NCBI GenBank assembly: GCA_030770425.1
Contig: JASJFT010000123.1
Coordinates: 62,001 to 126,000, forward strand
Reading direction: 5' to 3'
Source of the DNA: Darksidea phi
Lineage: Eukaryota > Ascomycota > Dothideomycetes > Pleosporales > Lentitheciaceae
DNA length: 64,000 bases
The number at the start of each line of letters is the position of its first letter. The stretch's first letter is position 1. Of this stretch, positions 45,658 to 55,998 are shown piece by piece. The position numbers were made by a program, and so were the translations under genes. The notes under the pieces are model-generated. The model made no database searches. It saw nothing but the letters and a program-made list of their open reading frames with translations, and was not told the DNA's origin.

Positions 45658-47206
45658 CGATGTCGTCCTCGTCGGTGCGCGTTATCTACACGCCCACCCG
45701 GACTGCCATCTCACAATCCTCGACCAAGACTGCTGCTTAGGCGGTGTTTGGGGGAAGAGGAGGAACTTTCCTAATTTCTGGACGTAAACAGCGTATGGTG
45801 TGAAGGAGTTCGCCGATATGAAGATGGAACGGCCCCCAGAAAACGACTGCAGGAAAAACCTATTTAGTGCCAAGTACACGACTGACTATCTGAAGCAGTA
45901 TATGGATCATTTGTGCATTGCGAGACGTTCACTACACGATCGTATTCAGTTCAGGAGTCGCATGCAACCACCCAAGAAAATTGACTGTCGCTGGCTCCCG
46001 CCGATGAAACATCGCGCAAGGTTATCCCAGCAAAACGGCTTATGATGGCGAACGGCCATGGATCAATTGCCAGAACGCCAAGTCTGCCCGGGAAAGAGAC
46101 GTTCAGCGGCGGCATCCTCGGCCAATCCGATGTAACCGCGCAGGACCAGGTTACTTCGCTCCGGTAGATCTTCCGACGTTTGGGCACAAAAACCCTGGCT
46201 TCATGGCTCAGACGCGGGCCATGGCCAGCCTTCAGCCGTGATTCCTGTTACAGAGTACGTGGTGAGCGTAGTTCGTGAATTGTACGCGCGTTGGCACAAA
46301 GCTCGTGATGCGCTATTTAACCAAGCGGAATCGGCTTTAAGGAAGAGAGCACAATACAAAGAGGGGGAAAGTGGTTAACTAGCTGTTGGAGGCTAGGGGC
46401 GGTAGAGCTACCCTGTCTCGTACTGCAACTTGTCGGGTTCTTTAGCTTAAATGGGGGTACATGCTAATGTCTTGCAATACTTTCTGACCAATCGGGGTTG
46501 GCGGTGTGCTCCATCACGCCGACTTCTGGGATTTGGCCATGGGCAAAGTCGACGCTCACAGTGCGAAAGTGAAAACCATGCTCGGCAAAGAGCTGTATCT
46601 TGACGATAGCACTCATCTCCCTTGAGATGCCTTACTGTGTGGCACTGGCTATAAACACGGCCTCGACCTGTTCAGTATAGTAGCAATAGCAACTTGACGT
46701 TGTTTATCCAAAGAAACTCGAAGACGTAGACATAAGAGTAAAATGGCCCAAGCTAGTTCAGGATGTAGATGCATAAATGCTCAAACGCTTCCTCATCCTA
46801 CGAAATCCACCACCGCACACCCACCTCGAAGATACTAGAACATCATATCGTCTCTACAGAGCCATGGCATTCCTGCAAGACAACTCCATTCTGCTCACGA
46901 TCTCGTCACTGTCGGCAACAAGCTCTTCGGCGCAGAAGCGCAAGCCATGTGGGCAGTTGCTATTTCGCTGGCAACACCCAGTTGTCTTCCATTGCAGAAC
47001 GCGAACGCCACATGTCGACTTGGATAGCATGGCGTAAACGGCGCTACTTATCAAATGGCGATCTATGATTTGCATTGAACTACGATGCTGTACCCTATTG
47101 GCGACGCGCTGCTGGCTGAAATGGGTGTTAGTGCGCATTGCCAGAAAGGCCTGTGGGCGAATTTCCCCGCGCCTTTTCTGCCTGCCGATTGCGAGAGAGC
47201 TTAGAA
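45658..47206 (+). pseudogene. Decayed flavin-containing monooxygenase (FMO / Baeyer-Villiger type)
   Basis: Translated fragments in the right order cover nearly the whole FMO family. They are: LTILDQDCCLGGVWGK (FAD-domain end, 45700s), TAYGVKEF, AKYTTDYLKQYMDHL, KRLMMANGHGSI (46030s), PSLPGKETFSGGILGQSD, AKVKTMLGKELYLDDSTHLP (46560s), DALLCGTGYKHGLDLFS, PPPHTHLEDT and SYRLYRAMAF (46800s), GNKLFGAEAQAMWAVAIS, WRKRRYLSNGDL and LLAEMGVSAHCQKGLWANF (47110s). There is an in-frame TAA at 45785 and at least four frame changes; the N-terminal GxGxxG is deleted or degenerate. It is non-functional as it stands. FMOs of this group oxidise secondary-metabolite intermediates or ketones. Confidence 0.8.
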
Positions 47207-47648
47207 TGAGTACTTAGATCAGCCGTCGAGATGATTATGTCTTCTTAAGAATTTATCCCTGCTGCGCCTGGAGGGTTGACACTAAAAAATGGAGTTTTGT
47301 GTCATTTGACAGCGGGATGGCTTTCGGTACTTCCCTGTTACGCGCAGCGCGGGATCACGATGGTGGAGTCCTGGAGATAGTAAGTAGTATAAAAATAAGC
47401 CGGCGGGATTTGCTGGACAAGCCATGAGAACACATGCGGAGGGAAGGGGCTCTAACGCAACATATCCATATCTCTCGGGCTGAATAGACAATGCTCCGAG
47501 TTTCTCATGGTTTTGGTGAGATGGAAAAGCAGCAAGGTGTAGGATGTATGCGAAAGCGTGTAAGCTAGGGTGCATGCTAGCCCATTAGCAACAACGTAAC
47601 CCATAAACTGTGCTAATGGTGCGTGTACGATCCCCTTTACTGTAATCA

Positions 47649-48314
47649 GTGTGGAACTTGGCATATATGCAAACTGCAGTTTACCCACGGATATATCGTG
47701 GGAATTGTTCGATGTGGCAAGGCATATGGGCTATGGTGAGTCCAAATGTGTTGCGGAGCGTATCCTACAAGTTGCGCATAAGGAATATAACATGCCCGTT
47801 AGTATCATTCGTACAGGTCAGATTGGCGGACCTAGCTTGTCATCTGGTGTTCAATTGCCAGTGCAAGGGTGGTTACTGGCTCTTAACCAAAACGTCGGAA
47901 GTACTGGGTGCAATACCGACTCGCGTATCGCCCGTTGACTAGATACCTGTTGAAGCACTTACGAAGCAGATATCGGATGTCGTAGCGGAGGAAGGTAATA
48001 ATTATGATTATCGCGTCTTTAACCTCGTATATCCTGACGTAAAGCCGTGGAGTCTGTTCTTAGATACGTATATTAACCGCTTCGGACTCGAGGCGGAGAT
48101 TATTTTACTTCTAGAGTGGCTGGATAAGCTTGAATATAGGGCGCGGACAGATATAGAGGGCTAAGGAAGGTATGCTGGTTTGAAGTTCTCGGATTTTCTA
48201 AGGTTAATAGGTAAAGGGAGGGAAGATATGAAATGTGTTGGTGAGAACATTAGGAAAGTAGTGGAGGTGTATGTCGAACCCCTTAATGGGAAGCTCATGG
48301 AGCAGTGGCTATGA
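47649..48314 (+). pseudogene. Relic of an NRPS-like terminal reductase domain (NAD_binding_4)
   Basis: The fragment reads ARHMGYGESKCVAERILQVA, then MPVSIIRTGQIGGPS and QGWLLALNQ, and then, one frame away after about 47893, TSEVLGAIPTRVSPVD. There a TAG at 47940-47942 replaces the conserved Trp of PVDW. It continues in one frame with PVEALTKQISDVV, YDYRVFNLVYPDVKPWSLFL, a TAA at about 48163, and ENIRKVVEVYVEPLNGKLM before the natural stop at 48312-48314. YGxSK is the SDR active-site motif. This order matches the thioester-reductase end of NRPS-like or carboxylic-acid-reductase-like enzymes. No adenylation or carrier domain was found beside it, so it is an isolated 3' relic. Confidence 0.72.
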
Positions 48315-48490
48315 GGCCTGGGATCCTAAGTAAAACATCATGTTAAATCAGGGTTAAGTCAGCCAAGGTTTTTAGTTGCATGGCACGAAAAGGTGTGAGG
48401 GAGCCAAGAGATAGAAAACTTTGCCTGTGGTCGGAGGAACTATAAAAGTCGCGAATTGCGCATTCGATGCTGTCGAAGACCTTAGCCTCT

Positions 48491-50278
48491 TCAATTCCTT
48501 TTGATCAGCCCGTCAATAAGGACCTGCAACGCAACGTTATCCCCACACAGTCCAGTCCGTATACTAACGTTAATCCCTAACTTACTATCCCCAACCACAA
48601 AAATATCATGTCGCGCATCATTCTTCATCATCGGGTCAAAGATCGCCGGAGGAAGCAACCTCCTTATAATTGCTCTCCATCGCCCCCGATCGGTCGCCAT
48701 CTCTGGCCAAGCATGTTCAACAGCTTTACACCAATAGTGCTTGCTCCCTCGATCCAATCCCAATATAATCTGGAACTTTGTAGAATAGCCGTACGAAGAG
48801 GATTGTCCTTGGACGAATAGGACGCCTAAGAAGATCTTGCTGGTCGCTGGTATGCGCAGTTCGTGATTTTCTTCGGACCATTGTTCAGGTGGGAAGGTGC
48901 TCGTGATGCGGACGGGTGGTATGGAGCGGTCTGAAATGCGGCGCTGAATGCGGAAGCAGCGAATCTCGGGGGTGTAGAAGTCTGGTGGGATACTGGGCTT
49001 CTGGCGTATGTAGATGGTGCGTAGTTGTCCGGTCGGCCAATTGTCGATTGGGACGAGAGTACCCACGTCCACACGGGCGTACTGATTCACGTTGTCTAGG
49101 CATTTTACATAAATCGCTAATCGCTGATTCATGAGATTACTACACCGGATCATAGCCAGAAAGCGGGATTTGTCTTTCGGATCCGGCAGGAATTCTAGCT
49201 GAATGCGGATACCGAGGGGCGTAGATTCAATTGGAAATACGGAAGTGACGTTCTCGCGCTCCACAGATCCACTGTCTCGAAACTCGATAGGGGACCTAGC
49301 TAAGAGTCCTCTATATGTAGATTTCATGGCTTGCTGCGTCTCAGAGGTGACAGGCGACCATGCTCGCCACGCGAAAAGCGAGTAATCATCTGTAGTTTTA
49401 AGTATTTCTTCTTGCAGACGGAGGAAGGCTTTCTCGCCCTCCCCATAAAGCAACGGCATCTGTATGTCGAAGATTCCGAGTAAACAGTAAGCAATGTCCT
49501 CAACCCGCGTTGTCTGCCGATAGCAAGCCCAGGACATTCTCTCTGCCAATGACAATTCGCTGATATCACCATTTTCGAGAACAAATATAGGTATGCCGGT
49601 AGCGTTGGAGAGGTCTTCTACGAATTCGCTCTTATCGCCCATGAACGACCAGTCCTGGTAGTAAAAGCGTACCGACGTGGGGGCAACAAGCTCTTGCAAA
49701 GTCCAACCTCTTGTAACCCAGCGACAATTCGTGAACGGATTGCTCGTTACATCAGACGTTGCTTGAGTGTCTACGGCTTCCGAGCCGACAGACTGTACAT
49801 CGTTCAGATGAACGAGGCACACGGCCGAATCTTTGTACCATCGATACATGGTATTGATTGATTCTTGCAGTTCGGCGCTCGATGTCTTATCGATAGCACA
49901 CGTATCAATCCATATCCACTTGTAGCCAAGCTCTTTAGCTATTCTCGCCGAGTGCACAATCTTCGCGTATCCGTGTCTCTTCATCAAGGCTTCCTCAGAA
50001 ATATCCGGGAGACTTGATCCCGGGTTCCAATTTCCGCGAACAAGCATCTCCATGGCTGCGAGCATAGTGGTGGTGCTTGCGCCAACAGCTCCATTAGAAG
50101 TATCTTGAGTGTCTTGACTGTCAAATGCGTCGGACATCAATCTCATCCGTGTGATCAGGGACATTTCCTGGTAAGTGATCTCGTCCGCACCCCATGTGTG
50201 CGAGAGAATGGCGTATTCGGGAACATTAGCCTCGCTGAATGTCTTGATCTCGAGGGTGTCGACATCGATGAGTCGCAT
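48491..50278 (-). CDS. HET-domain protein (HET-D/E-like N-terminal type)
   Basis: A single exon, 595 residues, start ATG at 50278 giving the conserved MRLIDVDT opening of this HET subfamily. HET motifs: YAILSHTWG (22-30), WIWIDTCAID (121-130), RWYKDSAVCLVHL (146-158) and RGWTLQELVAP (190-200). It then has the EDIAYCLLGIFDI / MPLLYGEGEKAFLRLQEEI block that marks the HET-D/E-type N-terminal module. Between residues about 45 and 98 the domain carries a Ser/Thr/Gly-rich insertion. The C-terminal 280 residues are mixed alpha/beta without NACHT or WD40 repeats. Its role would be non-self recognition and cell death (known for the family). It is unlike the first HET gene in subtype and architecture, so the two are not a recent duplication. 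Confidence 0.9.
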   Translation of the reverse strand: MRLIDVDTLEIKTFSEANVPEYAILSHTWGADEITYQEMSLITRMRLMSDAFDSQDTQDTSNGAVGASTTTMLAAMEMLVRGNWNPGSSLPDISEEALMKRHGYAKIVHSARIAKELGYKWIWIDTCAIDKTSSAELQESINTMYRWYKDSAVCLVHLNDVQSVGSEAVDTQATSDVTSNPFTNCRWVTRGWTLQELVAPTSVRFYYQDWSFMGDKSEFVEDLSNATGIPIFVLENGDISELSLAERMSWACYRQTTRVEDIAYCLLGIFDIQMPLLYGEGEKAFLRLQEEILKTTDDYSLFAWRAWSPVTSETQQAMKSTYRGLLARSPIEFRDSGSVERENVTSVFPIESTPLGIRIQLEFLPDPKDKSRFLAMIRCSNLMNQRLAIYVKCLDNVNQYARVDVGTLVPIDNWPTGQLRTIYIRQKPSIPPDFYTPEIRCFRIQRRISDRSIPPVRITSTFPPEQWSEENHELRIPATSKIFLGVLFVQGQSSSYGYSTKFQIILGLDRGSKHYWCKAVEHAWPEMATDRGRWRAIIRRLLPPAIFDPMMKNDARHDIFVVGDSKLGINVSIRTGLCGDNVALQVLIDGLIKRN

Positions 50279-50563
50279 GCTATTCCTCGCGTGACTGGTG
50301 TTTCGTTGCGGATGGGAACGAGATTGTGCAGGAAGCGGGGAAATGACGGTGCTTTACCATTCAAGTGGCGCTGTGGCGGTGCTGATAGGGATCTGCGCTA
50401 GCCACCATGAAATCTCCGAATTAAGGGATTGAAGTGATTTTGATTTGAGGAATAACACTGCATCGCTAGATTTACGATGGTGAAAAAGCAGATGATAAGC
50501 TTACCGAGTGTAGCCGAGCTGTTATGCCGCGTCAGCCGTACTCCAGCGACCCATTATCATCGT

Positions 50564-51307
50564 TCACCCCTCCAACCCCAGCAAATATCGCCCAAAAATA
50601 TGCAAGTCATCCTCATATCTCCACCTCCCAGCCATCCAGATCTTCCCAGTCCACTTATAAACTCCCGTTTCTCGCATCCCTAATTTCTGCATGACCCTCA
50701 AGCTCGCCGGATTCCCATCGTTCACAATCACCCTGCAGTAGACCTTCTCATACGGTTTCCAAACCTCCTTCTTTCTCGCACAGGCCTCAAACACCGCATT
50801 GAGGGCCTCGCCAGCATACCCTTTGCCCCAAGCAGCTGGGAGGAACTGGTATGCGAGTTCGATGATTAGCAGAGAGGTATCGGGTTGTGGAACGAGGGGG
50901 AAAGAGAGCTCGAGACCGCCGCCTTCTAGAGATCGGAGGGCAATGGCGCCGATGAATTTAGTCGCCCCTTCACCCGACTCTAGAATCTCGTGCACGGCGT
51001 AGAAGACTCTGTAAGATTTTTCCTTCGCATCGCTCGAGGCAGAAGGTGGTGTGGGGAGGGCGCCGGCAATGACTTTTTCCGTGTCTTCAAGGGATTTGGA
51101 AGGTCCCGACAGGCTAAGGGCGATTTAGTTGTTGTTGAACAAGATAAAAAGAGGTTGGTAAGCGAGAAAGAAGGAAGAGAATTACCTCCACCATCTCACT
51201 TTCTCGTCACTGTGCAACTCATGCAGCCATTCCAACTCCTTGCTCCCTCTTTCTGCCTTGGTGATAAGGGTCAAGTGAAGTCGGGATGTGGTGATGATGG
51301 GATCCAT
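50564..51307 (-). CDS. GNAT-family N-acetyltransferase (RimJ/RimL-like)
   Basis: Exons 51307-51186 and 51113-50564, joined across a 72-bp intron (GTAATTC...CAACTAAATCGCCCTTAG), give 223 residues. The start is the ATG of MDPIITTSRL, the usual opening of Acetyltransf_3 proteins (TxRLxL). The central fold includes FIGAIALRSLE, then IIELAYQFLPAAWGKGYAGEAL, the acetyl-CoA pyrophosphate-binding motif (Q/R-x-x-G-x-G/A, here WGKGYAGEA). It ends with VIVNDGNPASLRVMQKLGM, a family hallmark. The acceptor substrate is unknown; such proteins acetylate small amines, antibiotics or protein N-termini. Confidence 0.88.
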
Positions 51308-52251
51308 ATTCGACTGTGCACAGTTATCTCGGGCCGTTAGAAGTGGTCAACTTATTTGTTCTGTTAATACTCCGTCCTTACGGCTTCTTCAGAGTCGGTT
51401 GGTGGGGTACATTTTACAGACCGATCGGGGCACGTGCCCGTAAGCAAACCTAGAAGTAGAAGCTCATTGTAGACCTGGACGACACATAGGGCGTAGGGCT
51501 TACGCCCTAGCACGTAGGACGCAGGGCGTCAATTTTGAAAATCACAGCACCTCGATACGCGGTAAATATAACGCGGAAAGGCGCAGAACTGGAAATTGAT
51601 GCTAGCGTTATCGAGAATGCGCCCTTCCGCTTCTGGCCTCCTCATGGATCAGCTTTGGCGCTACAATTTGCTTGGTCTTTATCCGTACATTGAGCTTGGT
51701 TTTCTCTGCAGCTTCAGTCATATATTCCTCAGTCACCATCCAAATCACCTGTGTGAAGGCCAACCGAAACATTTGCATAGGTTGGAGAGATATTGCACTC
51801 CATACCGATGATGATGACTTCCCAGTGGGCACCCTGCAGCTTGGATGGTTCACCATGCAACATTACGCCAGCTCCGTCTTTGAGACGTGTTCATTCTTAG
51901 AAATCCGCCCCTGGACGTCGAGCGCCGCCACAGAGCCGAGTCGGTTACGCATGCTATTACAGAGCTTGCCCTCGGCCGCAGTTGATGTGCCTTGAACTTT
52001 TAGAGGAAGCCTCCCGTGACAGTATCATATGCGTAGAGAGAGATGTTATGCTTGCGGATGATGGCAAAGACCTCGGTGTCGGCGCGGCGTGCAACTGCCG
52101 AATAATTGCGGCAGGAGGATGAACAGCATTGCTATAATTACTCTAGTCCTAGTTAGGGCTAGTGCCTTTTAGTGCCGCGCCCTCAGTTCTGAAAAACGCT
52201 CGTATTTGGAAAAGACGCGTTCAAGGCCACCTATAATCAAGGCAACTAGTA
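51308..52251. other. Gene-poor stretch with a GC hairpin and unidentified coding-like fragments
   Basis: Holds the inverted repeat at 51488-51508 (listed separately). A 107-codon plus-strand frame (51672-51995; DDDDFPVGTLQLGWF then LLQSLPSAAVDVP) looks partly coding and may be another enzyme fragment, but I cannot name it. Confidence 0.35.
51488..51508. repeat. 8-bp perfect inverted repeat, hairpin
   Basis: AGGGCGTA (51488-51495), five-base loop, TACGCCCT (51501-51508). A partial further copy of AGGGCGT lies at 51523-51529. Read directly. Confidence 0.7.
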
Positions 52252-52800
52252 ATGGCAATGAATAACCAACAAAGTGTCCTCATCGTCGGCGATGTTGGCT
52301 CCGAGGGGCGTCACCTCGTCTCGCGCTTTTTCACCGACCCAGCATTCGCCAAAGTCAACGTCTTAAGCCGCTCCGCCGCATCAAGCAAATTCTAAGTACA
52401 AGGCGCTACTTATGTCTCCGGTGACCTCACAGACCATTCTTCCATCAAGACCGTTCTTGAAGACGTTAAGCCAACCGTTATCATCCACGCAGCAACGCCT
52501 TCACTTGTGAGCGGTACCGCGAAATAGTACGAACGAGTAATTTTCTCGGAACGGAATTTGTTAAAATGCGCAAAAGAGAGCGAACATGTTCCCGCATTCG
52601 TCTTCACCTCTTCTTCTACCCTCGCTAAAGGTGCCGTTCATAACGACCTAGACGAATCGTGTGCCCTCGCAAACAGGGATCCAAAAGTCTCTGCGTCCGC
52701 AAGGTTCAAAGTAAACGCTGAGATGATGGTTCTTCACGCCAACAGTACTTGTCGTCTGCAAGCAAGCTTCGCTAGATTTTGGGAGAGAGCTTCTCCGCTA
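52252..52800 (+). pseudogene. 3beta-HSD-family SDR (NSDHL-like) gene with two nonsense codons
   Basis: One reading frame from the ATG at 52252 runs about 180 codons with only two interruptions, TAA at 52393 and TAG at 52525. It reads QQSVLIVGDVGSEGRHLVSRF (Rossmann start; GxxGxxG altered to GDVGSEG), VNVLSRS, YVSGDLTD, VKPTVIIHAATPS, NLLKCAKE and AFVFTSSSTLAKGAVHNDLDE. This is the pattern of the 3-beta-hydroxysteroid-dehydrogenase/isomerase superfamily. The YxxxK active-site region is degraded (ARFKVNAE) and the C-terminal half cannot be followed beyond about 52800. Both stops could have arisen by C-to-T type changes (CAA to TAA, TGG to TAG), which is RIP-compatible but not proof. Confidence 0.72.
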
Positions 52801-53562
52801 TAAGGGTACGACGTAAGATGAGACGCAGCTAACCATTCAGCTAGAAACCATTGGGAGCAGCACCGATGCCAACACCATGATCGAATATAATCTTCAAACT
52901 TTAACAGAATCAGCCATGACACTTAGTCAAGTTGCCTGATAGAAGTTATATCATCCTCTATTGGGAGCCGCAACTGCTGTGACTGCTATTCGAAAACACT
53001 CCCCATGCCTTCTCTCGTTACAGCATGCTAATGTGCTCTTCAGAAGTGCCACTACATAAAGTTGTTACTGAATGGAGGCATCACATCTATCATGTCGCTG
53101 CCCGGAGCTCTATGAATTCATGCTTGCGTCCTCTATCCTCCAATAGCCCATCACACAAGCTTTCTTGGAGGGTTTGGCAGCCTGATATCCAACCGCTCTT
53201 CCCAGAAAGCCTCTACAAGTGCTGAATACGTGAAACTCCGAGATCCGCCATTTGTGTGGTAAGCAATCAGACCGACAATGGCGGCAGCGATGGTGGGCGG
53301 CGTTGGGATGTCTTGCGGATCCTGACAGCGGGTGCATTTGTATTAAATTATTTGTAAGTAGTCTCGGTTTATATATCTGTACCTGTACTATAGTACTGTT
53401 GTAGCTGAATCTTCGCTCGTTGTATTTGTTCTCCACCGTATTCAAGAACAACAGGTCCTCCTTAAACGTTTTACCAATACCACAGAATGCTTCAAAGGAT
53501 ATCATACATCATGGCAAAAACGCCTAAACCAACCCCAAGCTACGCCATCCCTCCCACCCCAC
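52801..53562. other. Degenerate or non-coding stretch
   Basis: Possibly the eroded 3' half of the SDR relic; I could not follow its frame. A minus-strand 131-codon frame (53505-53110) shows no motif. No gene supported. Confidence 0.35.
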
Positions 53563-54576
53563 TTATGTATCTCCTATATACGCCATCCCCCCAGCCTCCC
53601 GATCAAACTCCATCGCCTCCTTCAACCCACAAACGTCAAACAGCGTTTTAATCCCCCATCTTGTCCCATCCTCTTCCACCCCCCTAACAACACCGTCGTC
53701 AAATAACTGTCTGACTGCTCTTCTGACCGCTGAATACACAACTTCAATGCCCAGAGCTGGATAAATCGCGATTCTATAACCGATAGCTTTCGCCTCTTTG
53801 ACGCTGAAATCAGGGGAAACACCGCCGGGTACATTGTTGAAAAGGCAAGGTGTGGGCGCGAGATCGCGAATGCATTGCTTTGCTTCTTCACGCGTGGTGA
53901 CACCTTCCAGGAAAGCGACCTCAGCACCAGCTTTCACGGCCGCTTTAAGTCTCTTAACGGCTTCGTCATACCCTGCGCCTTGCAAAGCATCCGACCTCGC
54001 AATGATTACAATATCGCCACCATCCCGTTCTCTCGCCATAACCGCGGCGCGAATCCTACTCAGAAACTCATTTACATCGACAATCTGCTTGCCGTTGAGG
54101 TGCCCACAGCGTTTGCTCACAACCTGGTCTTCGAGATGCAAGCCGGCAACGCCAGCGCGTATGTACGATGTTACCGTGCGTCCGACCTGGATGGCGCCGC
54201 CGTAGCCCGTGTCGGCATCTGCGATGAGGGGCGTGCTGGGCGAGAGGGAGACGATCATGGCGGCGTTGTCGCGCATGTCGTCTAGAGTGGCGACGCCCAT
54301 GTCTGCCATGCCGAGCCTGGACATTGTTGTTCCAGCGCCGGTCTGAGGATTGTGTTAGCTAGTGGTTTCGTTTGTTTTAGGGATATGGGGATATGTTTGA
54401 GAGAGAATGAGGAGGGTTTGTACCATGTATAAGCATTCTGCTCCTTCGGAAAGCGCAATACGTGCGGTATAGCCATCGTATACACCGGGACATACAATGA
54501 ACTTGTTAGGATCCGCAAGCATATTCCTTAGCTTTTGGACCGCCGTCATTTTCCTCTCTCCATTACATTGCGCCAT
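53563..54576 (-). CDS. Isocitrate-lyase/PEP-mutase superfamily enzyme
   Basis: Exons 54576-54424 and 54342-53563, joined across an 81-bp intron (GTACAAACC...GCTAACACAATCCTCAG), give 310 residues. It is a TIM-barrel lyase with IVCPGVYDGYTARIA, YMTGAGTT across the splice junction, the Mg2+-binding LIADADTGYGG (Asp at 93 and 95) and HLEDQV. SKRCGHLNGK has the catalytic Cys at about 130 in the K(K/R)CGH loop, which separates C-C lyases from phosphonomutases lacking the Cys. IIARSDAL and PGGVSP follow. Candidates are 2-methylisocitrate-lyase-like, dimethylmalate-lyase-like or oxaloacetate-hydrolase-like activity; the sequence does not decide. It lies between two relics (the SDR and the glutathione synthetase fragment). 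Confidence 0.92.
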
Positions 54577-55204
54577 CTTACTTCCTAGCTTTTCCAGATA
54601 TATCTGTAAGAAATAGCCGTTCCCAAGCTCTTACCAAAATCCCAACCACCGATATCGACGGCTCAAGTAAACAATAAAATCAAGGAAAAATAAGGTTATC
54701 CCAACTCCCTTCTCGAGTAGACACTACCGCAACGTCCGGGGGGGGGGCATCTCCCACTCTTAAACTCCCCTTTTGCAAAACAAAAGAAAACCCCCTAACG
54801 GCGACAACCCATCCCCACTCTTAGAAAATCGCCTCGGCTCGGTGCACTCCGCCCAAACGGCAGCATCAAAGCCATCACTCAACCGCAATTACATGACAGC
54901 AGCAGCGGCTTTGGATTCTGGTGACCCCACCTGTAGCATGACGTACGAGAAGTTGCCGAGCTTGGCCGAGCGATTCGCCGATGTACCCCACTTCAGTGGC
55001 GAGATAGCAAGAGTATCTTTGCTTTTGCTGTTAGGGCGGATAAATTAGCGGCAACAGCTCATTGTATGGTGACTGCCGCTTGCCGAGTTCGCCCTTGAAG
55101 ACGGTGAAGCGTGTCCGGAAGAATGGTGCGAAGACCGGTAGTGCTTGTTTGAGTAGATATAAGCGTATGCTCGCTCGATATGAACTCAGTCAGTTTTCAA
55201 TGCT
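54577..55204. other. Intergenic stretch with a coding-like minus-strand fragment
   Basis: A G10 homopolymer lies at about 54738-54747. Around 55160-55030 the minus strand reads PVFAPFFRTRFTVFKGELGK, then SPYNELLPLIYPP, then a stop; this has strong coding character but I do not recognise the family. It may belong to another lost gene. Confidence 0.35.
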
Positions 55205-55561
55205 TTATTCTGACCAAACCAGCCCAAACACAAATACGACAGACAAGCTCTTCGAACTCTTTAACCACTCCTCATCCCGCGCAATCGCGAAATAAAGCTC
55301 ATTGTAAGCTGTCTGAATCGCAAAGCCCTCTTCAAAACAGCCGCGAGGGAATAAACTCGGAAATAGCGTCACTGGTGCTGTCGCCGCGAGTACACCAGCG
55401 GGATGTTGGGAAGACGTAACGAATGAGGGCGGGGGGCGAACTGCGAGCCCGTGGGCGATGGACCAGTCTTTGAGGTTTGTCACGCACTCATAATGCAATC
55501 GCGTTTCTAGCCTGTAGACAAGTCTCCTTTCTCCTCGACTGCCTATTTTTCTGCTCTCCAA
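55205..55561 (-). pseudogene. Truncated fragment of glutathione synthetase (GSH2-like)
   Basis: The minus-strand frame contains LKDWSIAHGLAVRPPPSFV, then TAPVTLFPSLFPRGCFEEGF and AYNELYFAIARDEEWLK. This is the N-terminal substrate-domain segment of eukaryotic glutathione synthetase (about residues 20-85 of the yeast enzyme). There is no ATG in front of it in this frame (the frame opens at a TTG), and right after EEWLK it runs into unrelated sequence and a stop. None of the ATP-grasp domain follows. It is a roughly 230-bp gene fragment, probably left by a partial duplication or by loss of a paralogue. Confidence 0.7.
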
Positions 55562-55998
55562 ATCTTCCCTGTTCTTCTTCTATTGTTCACAAACAAGCCT
55601 ACTAGAACCCCCGCAATCTCCCACACTACTCATCTTATAATACACCTCTCATACTACTCTCCTGCTCAGATTTTCAAGCACATTGCCATATGCGCGAAGC
55701 TGAAGGTTCGTCCATTGTTTCATCTTGCCTCGTTCCCGGGAAACCATCCATTGTTACGGAGGCAATCAAGGAGTTTCCAGACTGCGGTTTCAAAGCAGCA
55801 GCAGAAGAAGGCTTCGCCTTCATATGCAACCGTATCCGGCCTATTCACGACCAGAACAATTGTAGAACGCGTCGAGGATTGCGCATTGCAACAGGCTCCA
55901 GCGTGGTATAACTACTGGCGTCCCGTCCATAGTCGTCACTCATAAGAGGCACCGTCAACAGGCCAAGCCTGTCGACCACGCTTCCATTCTCAATCCGC
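55562..55998. other. Intergenic spacer
   Basis: Short plus-strand frames (55583-55945, 55690-55911) show no motif or convincing codon pattern. This is the 3' flank of the Zn2Cys6 gene. Confidence 0.4.
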
